64,000 bases of DNA from Rhodoblastus sp963736175. GTDB lineage: Bacteria > Pseudomonadota > Alphaproteobacteria > Rhizobiales > Beijerinckiaceae. The number at the start of each line of letters is the position of its first letter. Position 1 is the first letter of the stretch. Of the stretch, positions 27,071-37,920 are shown in pieces. Where the stretch lies: positions 1 through 64,000 of the forward strand of contig CAVTNU010000006.1 in assembly GCA_963736175.1 (NCBI GenBank), in the 5' to 3' direction. Position numbers and translations under genes: made by a program. The notes below the pieces were generated by a model. The model was not told the origin of the DNA. It did no database searches and saw only the letters and a list, made by a program, of their open reading frames with translations.

Positions 27071-27529
27071 CTAGATTTGCAAAAATGCCATAATTTTCGC
27101 AACCGAAAGCGCGGTTTGGCGCTCGGGAAGATGCAGGCGCGGCAAAGCTATCCCCAGAATTTCCACCTTTTCCGTTTCGGCCGGCGGCAGGCGCGGCGGC
27201 TCTGCGGGCTCAAGATCGGCGACCAGCCGAAGGACGGCGCAGGCCTCGAACGACGCGCTTTCCAGGCCGACGCCCCGGCGCTCGATCAAGCCCTCGATCC
27301 GCGGATGCGGGCTGACGAGCGCCTTTTCGCCGCGAAGGCGCAGGCCGACGCGGTCGTCGCCGATAAGCCGCGTAAACAGGCCGGCCCGCGCGCCGGCCTC
27401 GTTCAGGGCCAGCGCCAGCGACGATTTTCCGGAGCCGGAACGGCCGCGAATCAAGACGCCGCTTTCCCCGATCAATACGGCGCTGGCGTGGACATAGTGG
27501 CGAGGCGGAGCGTCCGGCGGTTCACTCAT
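27071..27529 (-). CDS. hprK: HPr kinase/phosphorylase (short alphaproteobacterial type)
   Basis: 152 residues, corresponding to the C-terminal kinase domain only, as is normal in alphaproteobacteria. The P-loop is GRSGSGKS (29-36), and LFTRLIGDDRVGLRL carries the catalytic acidic pair. It phosphorylates the regulatory Ser of HPr. Its start overlaps the end of chvG by 4 bp, coupling the PTS to the ChvI/ChvG system. Confidence 0.93.
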   Translation of the reverse strand: MSEPPDAPPRHYVHASAVLIGESGVLIRGRSGSGKSSLALALNEAGARAGLFTRLIGDDRVGLRLRGEKALVSPHPRIEGLIERRGVGLESASFEACAVLRLVADLEPAEPPRLPPAETEKVEILGIALPRLHLPERQTALSVAKIMAFLQI

Positions 27530-29392
27530 GAGGCCGCCTCGGGCAGCCAGACGATGAATCGCGCGCCCAGAATTTTATCTTCGCCGTCCGGCTGTTTCGC
27601 CATGCGGTTTTCCGCGACGATAGAGCCGCCGTGGGCTTCGACGATCTGGCGCGAGATCGACAGGCCGAGGCCGGAATTCTGACCGAAACTCTGATCGGGC
27701 CGGTCGGTATAGAAGCGTTCGAAAATCCGCTCGAAGGCGTGGGCGGGAATGCCGGGCCCCTCGTCGTCGAAGACGACCTCGAAGCCGTCGCGCAAAGATC
27801 CGGATTTGCCCGCCCCGCGCGTCCGGCGCAAGTCGATGCGCACTTTGCCGCCTTCGGGCGAGAAGGTGCGAGCGTTGTCGACCAGATTGTTGAATACCTG
27901 GCCGAGACGCGAATCATGGCCGATGACCAACCAGCCCGTCGCGGCCTTGGGCTCGCCGGAGGCGATTTCCAGTATGGTCTCGACGCGGCGGCCCTGGTTG
28001 ATCTGATTGGCGATCGACACGACCGTCCGCAGAATCGCCGAAAGATCGACAATATCGACGTCGCCGCGCGCCAGTTCGGCGTCGAGACGCGACGCGTCGG
28101 AAATATCGCTGATAAGCCGGTCGAGTCGCCGCACGTCGTGGGCGATCACCTCCAAAAGGCGTCCGCGCGAGGCGCTGGTTTTGGCGATCGGCAGGGTTTC
28201 GACCGCGCTGCGCAATGACGTCAGCGGGTTTTTCAGTTCATGGGCGACGTCGGCGGCGAAGCTTTCGATCGCTTCGATCCGGGCGTAAAGGGCGCTGGTC
28301 ATGTCGCGCAAGGCGCCGGACAGGTGGCCGATCTCGTCGGCGCGGTCGGTGAAATCGGGAATTTCCTGCCGCGATTTGACGCCGCGCCGCACCCGGTCGG
28401 CCGCTTCCGCGAGTTTGCGCATAGGCTCGGCGATGGCGCTGGCCAGCGCCAGCGACAGCAGGAACATCACCGCGGCGGAGACCAGGAACACGCGGAAGAT
28501 CGCCCGTCGCTCCGAAGCGATAATCTTGTCGATGTCGCCGCCCTGGGTCGACAGCAGCAAGGCGCCGCGCACCGTGCGAAAACGCTGAATCGGCGTCGAC
28601 ACGGAAATCACCGTCTCCCCTCGCGCGTTGACGCGCACGAAGGATTGCGTCTTGCCTTCGAGCGCGCCGGCGACCTCCGGGTAGGCGCGTCCGTTGGACA
28701 CGCCGATGTCCTCGTAGATCGGCCCCCTCGGCGTGTTGAAGCCGCCGCGCGCGGCGTTCCAAAGCCGCTCCCACCAAGGCGAAGCCTGGTCCTGGCCGGG
28801 CGCCGGCAGATCATATTTCAAGATATTGGCGCGCGCCGCGAGCGACAGCGAGTCCAGCAGCATGTAACCGTCGCGGTCATAGATGCGGGCCCGGTTGCGG
28901 GTCGGCGAAACGAGTTCGACGCAGCAGCGGGCCGACCTTGTCGGGATTGATGGAGAATTCGAGCGCTGGCGCGGCGCCCTCGTCGGCGCCGTAGCTTTCG
29001 CCGGGCGTCAGTTTCAACAATTTTTCCGGGTCGATAGTGATCGCGTCCGTGTCGACCGTGGCCGACGCGGCGATCGCGGCGGCGATGATTTCGCTCTGCG
29101 TCTGCAGGCTCTGCACACGCGCCTCGATCAGGCCTTGGCGAAACTGATTGAGATAGAGAAAGCCGAGCAAGAGGGCGACCAGCCCGCCCAGATTGAGAAG
29201 AATGATGCGGCGGGTCAACGCCGAGGAAAAACGCGAGACCACGGCGCGCCATATTTGCCGAAGACGAAAGGCGAGGCTGCGCCTTGTGAAGCGCCCGCGC
29301 CCGCGCGCGGCGGCGTCCGGCATGGCGCGCCGCGCGTCGACCTTCGCCGCCGTTCCGGCGGTCGGGTCGAGGCTTTCGAGGCTGCTGTCCAA
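27526..29392 (-). pseudogene. chvG: ChvG-type sensor histidine kinase, broken by a one-base frameshift
   Basis: The N-terminal part (29392 to the stop at 28877) has a transmembrane segment LNLGGLVALLLGFLYL and reads to PDKVGPLLRR. Around 28912-28918 the family sequence continues in another frame as LVSPTRNRARIYDRDGY and then through 28863-27526. That part has a second membrane segment, HAMP, an H-box DVAHELKNPLTSL and an ATPase domain. Removing one base gives one 621-residue protein of normal size. ChvG senses acid or envelope change and phosphorylates ChvI. The gene is usually intact in relatives, so a sequencing error is likely. Confidence 0.85.
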
Positions 29393-29468
29393 ACCTGTAC
29401 GCCCTTCAAATCCGCGCGGCGGTCATTCCGCGCCCCTTCCGTTGCGGCCGTCTCTTTTGGATCGCGTC

Positions 29469-30176
29469 TTAAGCGACCGCGGCTTCCTTGAACCTGTAGC
29501 CGACGCCGTAAAGCGTTTCGATCATCTCGAAATCGTCGTCAACCAATTTGAACTTTTTGCGTAAGCGTTTGATATGGCTGTCGATAGTTCTGTCGTCGAC
29601 ATAGACTTGATCGTCGTAGGCGGCGTCCATCAGAGCGTTGCGGCTCTTCACCACCCCGGGCCGCGTCGCCAAGGCCTGCAGAATGAGAAATTCCGTAACG
29701 GTGAGCGTAACCGGCTCGTTTTTCCACGTGCAAGTGTGGCGGTCGGGGTCCATTTTCAATAGGCCGCGTTCCAGGATTTTGGCCTCGGATTCCTTTTGCG
29801 CGGCGGCTTCCCTGGGGTTGGCGCGGCGCAGGATGGCTTTGACCCGCTCGACCAGCAGGCGCTGGGAAAACGGTTTGCGAATGAAGTCGTCCGCCCCCAT
29901 TTTCAGGCCGAACAATTCGTCGATCTCATCGTCCTTGGAGGTCAGGAAGATAACCGGCAAGTCGGATTTCTGGCGCAGTCGGCGCAACAGCTCCATTCCG
30001 TCCATGCGCGGCATCTTGATATCGAAGATCGCCAGATCCGGCGGGTTGTTCTTGAGTTCGTCGAGCGCGGCCTGACCGTCCGTGTAGGTCTGCACCCGAT
30101 AACCTTCGCCTTCCAGCGCGATGGACACAGAAGTCAGGATGTTGCGGTCGTCGTCGACCAGGGCGATTGTGGGCAT
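29469..30176 (-). CDS. chvI: Response regulator ChvI
   Basis: 235 residues, OmpR type. Receiver: VDDDRN acidic pocket at 7-12, phospho-acceptor Asp52 in IFDIKMPRMDG, Thr in IFLTSKDD and Lys in RKPFSQ. A winged-helix DNA-binding domain with DDRTIDSHIKRLRKKFK follows. It is the first gene of chvI-chvG-hprK-EIIA-HPr, 76 bp upstream of chvG. The close match to ChvI/ExoR-regulon regulators supports the name. 30177-30382 is the divergent promoter region with the HugZ-like gene. Confidence 0.93.
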   Translation of the reverse strand: MPTIALVDDDRNILTSVSIALEGEGYRVQTYTDGQAALDELKNNPPDLAIFDIKMPRMDGMELLRRLRQKSDLPVIFLTSKDDEIDELFGLKMGADDFIRKPFSQRLLVERVKAILRRANPREAAAQKESEAKILERGLLKMDPDRHTCTWKNEPVTLTVTEFLILQALATRPGVVKSRNALMDAAYDDQVYVDDRTIDSHIKRLRKKFKLVDDDFEMIETLYGVGYRFKEAAVA

Positions 30177-30382
30177 GGCTACCTTCTTTGTTCATTCGCT
30201 GCGCCGAGACGGGGCCGGCCTTGCGATCTGTAATCATTCGACGCCGGGGCGTTTCGGACGAAACGCCTCTCCGGGGAGCAACTGTCCACAGGCAATCCGC
30301 CCCCCGCGGCGTTTCCCGCCTTCGCGCATTGTGGTCTAATATAGGCTCAATATAGGACGCGATCCGCTAAAATCACGATTTT

Positions 30383-31204
30383 ATGGCTGAACCCATCATG
30401 AACGACGCCAATTCGCCGGAAAAATTGAGGCAAGCTCAGCGAGCCGCCATCTCGACGGCGCCATTCGCGCCGCTGCCGCAGAACAGCTTCGACGGCTTGA
30501 GCGAAGCGAAAAGCCTGCTGCGGACGATCCGCGCCGGGGCGCTGGCGACGCTCGCCGCCGCGACGCCCGAAGGCGGCGGTTTTCCTTTCGCCACTCTGGT
30601 CAATGTGGCGAGCGACAGCGACGGGGCGCCTCTGCTGCTGTTGTCAAGTCTGGCCCATCATACGCGCAATCTCGACGCCGACCCGCGCTGTTCGCTGCTG
30701 CTGGCGCAGACGGGCAAGGGCGATCCGCTCGCCCATCCGCGCTTGACCGTCGCCGGAACGGCGTTTCGCGCCGAGGCGGCGAACGACGTCCGGCGCGTTC
30801 GCGAGCGGTTCCTGCGCCGCCATCCCAAATCGGCGCTTTACGCCGATTTCGCCGATTTTTCCTTCTGGCGGCTTGAGATCGCCGCCGCCCATCTCAACGG
30901 CGGTTTCGCCAAAGCCGCCGATTACCCCGGCTCGGCGCTCCTCACGCCGTTGGACGGCGCGCAGGATCTCCTCGCCGCCGAAGCCTCGATCCTCAGCGCT
31001 CTCAATGGCGAACGGGCGGATCTGTTGCGGCGGTTGGCTGCGGCGCATGGCGGCCATGGCCATGGCCGCTGGCGGGCCGTCGGCGTCGACCCCGAAGGGC
31101 TTGATCTGGCGGCGGGCGAACACTGCGGGCGGATTGTCTTTCCGCGACTGGCGCATGGCGCGGACGAGGCGTTGGCGCTGCTCGTCGGGTTGGCGGCCGG
31201 GTAA
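30383..31204 (+). CDS. HugZ-like pyridoxamine 5'-phosphate oxidase-fold protein
   Basis: 273 residues. The N-terminal split-barrel domain (about 40-185) has GALATLAAATPEGGGFPFAT, LLLLSSLAHHTRNLDADPRC and PRLTVAGTA, typical of the FMN/heme-binding family. The C-terminal domain holds ERADLLRRLAAAHGG followed by WRAVGVDPEGLDL, seen in heme-utilisation HugZ relatives. A heme-degrading or redox role is possible but unproven here. It is divergent from chvI. ATG 30398 is an alternative start; neither has a clear ribosome-binding site. Confidence 0.78.
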   Translation: MAEPIMNDANSPEKLRQAQRAAISTAPFAPLPQNSFDGLSEAKSLLRTIRAGALATLAAATPEGGGFPFATLVNVASDSDGAPLLLLSSLAHHTRNLDADPRCSLLLAQTGKGDPLAHPRLTVAGTAFRAEAANDVRRVRERFLRRHPKSALYADFADFSFWRLEIAAAHLNGGFAKAADYPGSALLTPLDGAQDLLAAEASILSALNGERADLLRRLAAAHGGHGHGRWRAVGVDPEGLDLAAGEHCGRIVFPRLAHGADEALALLVGLAAG

Positions 31205-31364
31205 ACCGATTCGGCGAAAAGCGCGATTCATTTTGTCGCGCGGCACGGCTTTCGGAGGGGTTGCCTCAGCCGGCGGTGGAGATTAAACCGTCGCGGCATT
31301 GTCATTTTTCGCACACGCGCGTTCGCATCCGCATACGGTTGGACAGCGCATCGAGGAGGTTGTC

Positions 31365-32978
31365 ATGACGCAGGCGGGTGTTTTCAATAAATCTTTCGCT
31401 GTCGAAAGCTTCGGGTTCAAGGACCTGAAACATGTCTACTACAATCTGACCGCGCCCAAGCTTTACGAGGAATCCATCCGGCGCAAGGAGTCGACGCTCG
31501 CCGCCGGCGGCGCCATCGTCGCCGAAACCGGCGTCCACACCGGCCGCTCGCCCAAGGACAAGTTCGTCGTCCGCGACGAGACGACCGAAAACACCGTGTG
31601 GTGGGATAATAACGGCGCGATCACGCCCGCCAATTTCGACGCGCTCTACGCCGATTTCATGGAACACGCCAAGGGCCGCGACCTGTTCGTTCAGGATCTG
31701 TTTGGCGGCGCCGATCCGGCGCACCGGGTCAAGACGCGCGTCGTCACCGAATACGCATGGCATTCGCTGTTCATCCGCAACCTTCTGATCCGTCCGACCA
31801 GCGAGGAGGTCCTCGACTTCATCGCCGATCTGACCATCGTCGATCTGCCTTCGTTCCGCGCCGATCCCAAGCGTCACGGCGGTCGCAGCGAGACCCTCGT
31901 CGCCGTCAACTTCGCCAAGAAGATCATCCTCATCGGCGGCACCTCCTACGCCGGCGAAATTAAGAAGTCGGTCTTCACCTATCTCAATTACGTCCTGCCG
32001 GCGGCTGGCGTGATGCCGATGCACTGCTCGGCCAATGTCGGCGACGCCCATGACGCGGCCATCTTTTTCGGCCTGTCGGGCACCGGCAAGACGACGCTTT
32101 CGGCCGACGCCTCGCGCACCCTCATCGGCGACGACGAGCACGGCTGGTCGAAGGAAGGCGTGTTCAATTTCGAAGGCGGCTGCTACGCCAAGGCGATCAA
32201 GCTGTCGCGCGAGGCCGAACCGGAAATCTTCGCCACGACCGAGCGTTTCGGCACGGTGATGGAAAACGTCGTGCTCGATCCGGAGACCCGCGTTCCCGAT
32301 TTCGACGACGGGTCGAAGACCGAAAACACGCGCGTCGCCTATCCGCTCGACTTCATCCCCAACGCCTCGACGACGGGTCGCGCCGCCCATCCCAAGAACA
32401 TCGTTCTGTTGACCTGCGACGCTTTCGGCGTACTGCCGCCGATCGCCAAGCTCGACGCGTCGCAGGCCATGTATCACTTCCTGTCCGGCTACACCGCCAA
32501 GGTCGCCGGCACGGAAAAGGGCGTGACCGAACCCTCCGCCACCTTCTCGACCTGTTTCGGCGCGCCCTTCATGCCGCGCCATCCGTCGGAATACGGCAAC
32601 CTGCTGCGCGATCTGATCGCCCGTCACCATGTCGATTGCTGGCTGGTCAACACCGGCTGGACCGGTGGCAAATACGGCGTGGGCAGGCGCATGCCGATTC
32701 GCGTGACGCGCCGTCTGCTCGCCGCCGCGCTCGACGGGTCGCTGAACAAGGCTGACTTCCGCACCGACCCCTATTTTGGCCTGGCTGTCCCCACGTCCGT
32801 GCCGGGCGTCGAGCCGCACATCCTCAATCCGGTCAAGACCTGGGCGTCGAAGGCCGAATTCGCCGAAACGGCCAAGAAGCTGGTGAAATTGTTCCGCGAC
32901 AATTTCGTCGTCTTCGAGCCTCATGTCGACGCCAAGGTCAAGGAAGCCGCGCCGAACGTGCAGATCGCCGCGGAGTGA
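31365..32978 (+). CDS. pckA: Phosphoenolpyruvate carboxykinase (ATP)
   Basis: 537 residues from ATG 31365, supported by GAGGAGGT 6 bp upstream; an earlier TTG at 31299 is rejected. The kinase-1a P-loop GLSGTGKT is at 236-243, followed by GDDEHGW. FEGGCYAKAIKLS and the ring of conserved Arg/Lys residues are intact. It converts oxaloacetate and ATP to PEP and CO2, the first step of gluconeogenesis. It lies close to chvI/chvG, as in rhizobia, where PckA expression responds to ChvI. A strong terminator follows. Confidence 0.97.
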   Translation: MTQAGVFNKSFAVESFGFKDLKHVYYNLTAPKLYEESIRRKESTLAAGGAIVAETGVHTGRSPKDKFVVRDETTENTVWWDNNGAITPANFDALYADFMEHAKGRDLFVQDLFGGADPAHRVKTRVVTEYAWHSLFIRNLLIRPTSEEVLDFIADLTIVDLPSFRADPKRHGGRSETLVAVNFAKKIILIGGTSYAGEIKKSVFTYLNYVLPAAGVMPMHCSANVGDAHDAAIFFGLSGTGKTTLSADASRTLIGDDEHGWSKEGVFNFEGGCYAKAIKLSREAEPEIFATTERFGTVMENVVLDPETRVPDFDDGSKTENTRVAYPLDFIPNASTTGRAAHPKNIVLLTCDAFGVLPPIAKLDASQAMYHFLSGYTAKVAGTEKGVTEPSATFSTCFGAPFMPRHPSEYGNLLRDLIARHHVDCWLVNTGWTGGKYGVGRRMPIRVTRRLLAAALDGSLNKADFRTDPYFGLAVPTSVPGVEPHILNPVKTWASKAEFAETAKKLVKLFRDNFVVFEPHVDAKVKEAAPNVQIAAE

Positions 32979-33017
32979 GCGGCGCTAAAGCGCCGTGGAG
33001 CTATCCGAAATAAAAAA

Positions 33018-33042
33018 CCCGCCGGTTTCGGCGGGTTTTTTT
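33018..33042. terminator. Bidirectional terminator between pckA and chpT
   Basis: The 7-bp GC stem CCCGCCG/CGGCGGG with a GTTT loop is flanked by an A-run (33012-33017) and a T-run (33036-33042). It can therefore end both the rightward pckA transcript and the leftward chpT transcript. Confidence 0.9.
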
Positions 33043-33062
33043 ATTTCTCTTCGTCCCGCGCG

Positions 33063-33761
33063 TCAGGCGGCCGGCGCCTGCGGCGCGGCGGTCTGGCTCG
33101 CGGACGATGCGGAGACCGCTTGCGCGGCGCTCGCCTTGAGCGTGACCTCGTCGCCGTCCTGGGCGATGGTCAAGCTCATGCCGCAGGAGCGCGCCACGAG
33201 GCCGGTGAAATAGGCTTGAATGCCATGGGCGTCGACGGATCCGGTTTCCGATTGGCCGTCGATCAGGCCGGGAACATGGCTGGCGAGACGGGCGTTGGGG
33301 CCTTTGGCGCCGAGGCTGAAATGCGATTGCTCGTCCTCGCCGACGACGGTCAGCGTCAACTGGCCGCCGCGCGGAATGCAGGCGGCGGCGATCAGGCACA
33401 TGTTCAAGATCAACTTGACCTTGTTCTTCGGCATCAGCGCGCGCGCGGCGTTCCAGTTCAACTGCGTACGCTCGTCGACAAACAAGCCGCGCGCCACCTG
33501 TTCAGCGTCGCCGGTGTCGATCGAGGCGCCGGCGGAGCCGGCCGCGCCGAAGGCCAGGCGACAAAACTGCAGCCGGGCGGAGGCGGTCTTGGCGCTTTTG
33601 CGAATCAGGTCGAGCGCGAATTCGCGCATCGATTCGTCCTTGTCCTCTTCGAGGACTTCGAGGCCGTTGACGATGGCGCCAACCGGGCTGATGACATCGT
33701 GACACACGCGCGAGCAGAGCAGGGCGGCAAGATCGAGCGGTTCAAGCGCAAGCACATTCAT
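33063..33761 (-). CDS. chpT: Histidine phosphotransferase ChpT
   Basis: 232 residues from ATG 33761; a longer frame upstream is unlikely. The start MNVLALEPLDLAALLCSRVC leads to His21 in CHDVISPVGAIVNGLEVL, the phosphorylated residue of the pseudo-histidine-kinase dimer. Family knowledge: ChpT relays phosphate from the hybrid kinase CckA to CtrA and CpdR, controlling the cell cycle. The degenerate ATPase-like half follows, with an Ala/Pro-rich tail. It is convergent with pckA. Confidence 0.9.
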   Translation of the reverse strand: MNVLALEPLDLAALLCSRVCHDVISPVGAIVNGLEVLEEDKDESMREFALDLIRKSAKTASARLQFCRLAFGAAGSAGASIDTGDAEQVARGLFVDERTQLNWNAARALMPKNKVKLILNMCLIAAACIPRGGQLTLTVVGEDEQSHFSLGAKGPNARLASHVPGLIDGQSETGSVDAHGIQAYFTGLVARSCGMSLTIAQDGDEVTLKASAAQAVSASSASQTAAPQAPAA

Positions 33762-34195
33762 GGGTTCATCCGATAGGTTGATGCCAAATCCAAAACGAGG
33801 CCGGCGCGGTTCTGAATCCGGCGCGCGCTTGCGCCTTGCAAAACGCTCCGGCCGGAACCTGACGCACGCGGGACATTCATGCCTTACGCAGCGGAGCGCT
33901 TGGCGTGAATCATGTCGAAATTCCAATGCGCCTCATTATAAGTCGCGATTTCGACGCACGATACCACCCGCCCATTTGTGGAGAAATTGGTTAGGAATCT
34001 CTTAATTTCCGCCGATTGCGCCATGGTCGCGGCGTGCGGGCCGCCGCACGGCGTCCGGAGTCCCGGGCCTGACGTTCTGCTGCGCGGCCGCCATCGCTGC
34101 GGTGGTTTTGCCAAGTCTTGATAAATGCGCCATTTTGCCGTCACGGTAGGTTGGTCGGACGGCTTCTCGTCCTGTTTCGACCCAGAATCGAAAAA
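33762..34195. promoter_or_regulatory. Divergent chpT/cysQ intergenic region
   Basis: 434 bp with no supported gene. At 33991-34005 the sequence TTAG-N7-TTAA is one mismatch from the CtrA full site TTAA-N7-TTAA, and could link chpT to the phosphorelay it serves. The site lies 230 bp upstream of the chpT start, which is far, so this is only suggestive. Confidence 0.35.
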
Positions 34196-35050
34196 ATGAC
34201 CGAACTCGTTACGGATATCGACGCTATCGCCGAAATTTTCGCGCAGCTCTGTCTGGCCGCCGGCGACGAGGCGATGAAAATCTACGCCGGCGCGCCGCAG
34301 GCGCGGATCAAGGCGGACGCGTCCCCCGTCACCGATGCGGATTTCCGCGCCGAGGATTGCATCCTTGCGGGCTTGGCGCGGTATTTGCCGCAATTTCCTG
34401 TGATCGCCGAAGAAAAAGCCTCGCGCGGAGAATCGCCGCAGTTGACGGACAAGCCCTTCATTCTTGTCGATCCGCTTGATGGGACGCGGGAATTTTTGAG
34501 CAAGAATGGCCAGTTCACGGTGAATATCGCGCTGATAGCCGATCAAGTCCCGCGCGCCGGCGCCGTCTATGCTCCGGCCCGAGGCAAACTTTGGGTCGCC
34601 GGAAGTCGGGCGCAGGCTTGTTCGGTCGCATCCGGCGCGCCGCTGCCGCCGCCGCCCGAACGGCGTTTCATCAGCACTCGTCGCACGCCTGTCAGAGGTC
34701 TGATAGCCTTAGCGAGCGCCAGCCATCTCGACGCGCGCTCGAAGGCGTTTCTGGCGGCGCTGCCGCTGAACCGACTTGAACGCCTGGGCTCCTCGATGAA
34801 GCTCTGCGCTCTCGCCGAAGGAGCGGGCGACGTCTATCCGCGTTTCAATACGACGATGGAATGGGATATCGCCGCCGGCGACGCGGTGCTGCGGGCGGCG
34901 GGCGGCGTCGTCGTCGGGCCGGACGGCGCGCCGTTGCTTTACGGCAAGACAGGGGACGGCTTTCGCAACGGTCCCTTCGTCGCCTGGGCTGATCCGGCGA
35001 ACGCTCGCGCCTTTCCGATGACGACGGTCCCGTCGAGCAAACTCGACTGA
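34196..35050 (+). CDS. cysQ: 3'(2'),5'-bisphosphate nucleotidase CysQ
   Basis: 284 residues from ATG 34196. Signature motifs of the lithium-sensitive phosphatase family are present: PVTDADFRAE, IAEEKASRGE, VDPLDGTREFL (near 90-100, metal ligands) and EWDIAAGDAVL near the end. It hydrolyses 3'-phosphoadenosine 5'-phosphate to AMP and so supports sulfate assimilation. The gene is alone on its strand and divergent from chpT. Confidence 0.92.
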   Translation: MTELVTDIDAIAEIFAQLCLAAGDEAMKIYAGAPQARIKADASPVTDADFRAEDCILAGLARYLPQFPVIAEEKASRGESPQLTDKPFILVDPLDGTREFLSKNGQFTVNIALIADQVPRAGAVYAPARGKLWVAGSRAQACSVASGAPLPPPPERRFISTRRTPVRGLIALASASHLDARSKAFLAALPLNRLERLGSSMKLCALAEGAGDVYPRFNTTMEWDIAAGDAVLRAAGGVVVGPDGAPLLYGKTGDGFRNGPFVAWADPANARAFPMTTVPSSKLD

Positions 35051-35223
35051 AGCGCCGCCGCAAATTATTGTAGCGTCAATGTCTTATCGGGCCGGTCGAA
35101 ATAGGACGATCACGCCGGTCGTCGCGGCTGGAGGCTTCCGCCGCGGAGCGTCGGTTCGCGCTTCGCCGCGCGCCGGCGGAAAGCGTCTCGAAACCTTCCA
35201 GAATGTGGTCTAATGTTCAGCGT

Positions 35224-35238
35224 TTAACCGGACGTTAA
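35224..35238. promoter_or_regulatory. Perfect CtrA full site upstream of the DUF1134 gene
   Basis: In the 330-bp gene-free stretch 35051-35380 the sequence TTAA-CCGGACG-TTAACC matches the CtrA consensus TTAA-N7-TTAAC exactly. It lies about 143 bp before the DUF1134 start. CtrA is the master cell-cycle regulator fed by ChpT, encoded 1.5 kb away. Confidence 0.55.
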
Positions 35239-35380
35239 CCACAACGCCGCGACTCTGGCGCGGGCGCATGTCCGCCGTGATCGCGCCATGCTTGCGGCTT
35301 CGCGCCGACGCAATTTTGCGGAAACGTTCGTCTGGTTCTCGCCGGGATGAGGGCGAGCTTGCAATTTGGAGGAATGAGCC

Positions 35381-35966
35381 GTGTCGAACTCTTCGCGCCG
35401 CGCAGCCCTTGGGGCGATGGCGATAGCCGCAGCCGCCCTGTTCACCGGATCGGAAGGACGCGCGCAGGAGCGCGACCGACCGCAGCGATTTTCCTCGGAC
35501 GAATTGATCGAAAACGGCCACCGGTTTTTCGGCACGCTCTCGCGCGGTCTCGCCGAGGCCATCGAAATCGGCGACCAAGCGCTGGGGCCAGCCCAACGCC
35601 TATATTCTCGGGCAGGAAGCAGGCGGCGCGTTCGTCGGCGGTCTACGCTACGGCGAAGGCACAATGTACACCCGCAACGCTGGCGATCGCCGCATCTATT
35701 GGCAAGGTCCCTCGCTCGGCTTCGACGCCGGCGCCGACGGCGACCGCACTATGATGCTGGTCTATAATCTGCCTTCGGTTCACGCCATTCATCAACGTTT
35801 TGGCGGCATCGACGGCTCAGCCTATTTCATCGGCGGATTCGGGCTGACGGCGCTCGGCGCCAACGGCATTGTCGTCGTGCCGATCCGCACCGGTCTTGGC
35901 GCGCGCCTGGGCGTCAATCTCAACTATCTGAAATTCACCGAGCACTCGACCTGGAATCCGTTCTGA
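35381..35966 (+). pseudogene. DUF1134 secreted protein, broken by a one-base frameshift
   Basis: The first frame gives a signal peptide (MSNSSRRAALGAMAIAAAAL) and reads to AEAIEIGDQALG. Near 35575-35587 (a GGGG run at 35584-35587) the family sequence moves to the next frame: GQPNAYILGQEAGGAFVGG, LRYGEGTMYTRN and on to the end at 35966. Removing one base restores a 194-residue DUF1134 protein of usual size. Members are conserved periplasmic proteins of unknown function, related in sequence to EipA-type envelope-integrity proteins as I recall. A homopolymer sequencing error is the simplest explanation. Confidence 0.82.
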
Positions 35967-36011
35967 GGCGGCGAGGTTTTTGTCGTTTCGCAAGGCGTTC
36001 AGCAACCTGCT

Positions 36012-36716
36012 CTAACGTCGGACGAAGGTGAGGTAGACAGGTTGGCGCCCCGCGCGCAGGGCCTTGGCCTCGTAGCGGGTGCCTGGCCAATCGGCCCAAG
36101 GCTGGGTCCAGTCCCGCGCGCCTTGCGCCCGCCACTCGAAATCCTTGGAGTCCAGGATGCGCGCCAATGTCCAGCCGGCGTAATCATCGATGTCGGTGGC
36201 GAAGCGCAACTCAGCGCCGTTCTTCATGACGCGCGCCAGCCGGCTCAAAGTCCCTTCGGAAACGAAGCGGCGGCGCAGATGACGCCGTTTCGGCCAAGGG
36301 TCGGGATAGAGCAGGTCGACGCCTGACAGGCTCGCGGCGGGCAAGGCGTCGATCAATTCGCCGGCGTCGCCGGCATGCAGGCGCAGATTGCCGAGTTCGC
36401 GTTCGTGGATTTCGACAAGCAGCTTGGCGACGCCGTTGATGAACGGCTCGCAGCCGAAATAACCGCGTTCGGGGAAGGCTTGCGCTTCGCTCGCCAGATG
36501 TTCGCCGCCGCCAAAGCCGATTTCCAGACGCAGATCGTCGGGCGCGCCGGGAAACAACGCCGCCGGGTCGACGATGGGCGCTCCGACCTGGACTTCAAGC
36601 CGCGGCAGCAGGTCGAGCATCAGCCCGGCCTGATAGGCGCGCAAGGTTTTGCCCTTTCGCCGGCCGTAAAGCCCGCGCTGCCGGCGCGTGCGCTCAGGCT
36701 GATCGCTCGCGCTCAT
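36012..36716 (-). CDS. trmB: tRNA (guanine-N7)-methyltransferase TrmB
   Basis: 234 residues from ATG 36716, 7 bp after the metK stop, so the two are one transcript. The SAM-binding motif EIGFGGGEH is at 65-73, with LYPDPWPKRRHLRRRF carrying the TrmB-specific PDPWPKxxH signature and RFATDIDDYAGW. It methylates G46 of tRNAs using SAM made by the upstream MetK. The pairing is typical of alphaproteobacteria. Confidence 0.95.
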   Translation of the reverse strand: MSASDQPERTRRQRGLYGRRKGKTLRAYQAGLMLDLLPRLEVQVGAPIVDPAALFPGAPDDLRLEIGFGGGEHLASEAQAFPERGYFGCEPFINGVAKLLVEIHERELGNLRLHAGDAGELIDALPAASLSGVDLLYPDPWPKRRHLRRRFVSEGTLSRLARVMKNGAELRFATDIDDYAGWTLARILDSKDFEWRAQGARDWTQPWADWPGTRYEAKALRAGRQPVYLTFVRR

Positions 36717-36723
36717 CGCGGGT

Positions 36724-37920
<1,197 letters not shown>

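Noticed and set aside
31302..32924. 540-codon minus-strand open frame antisense to pckA
   Set aside because: High GC content opens antisense frames; the sequence has no protein family character while PckA is complete.
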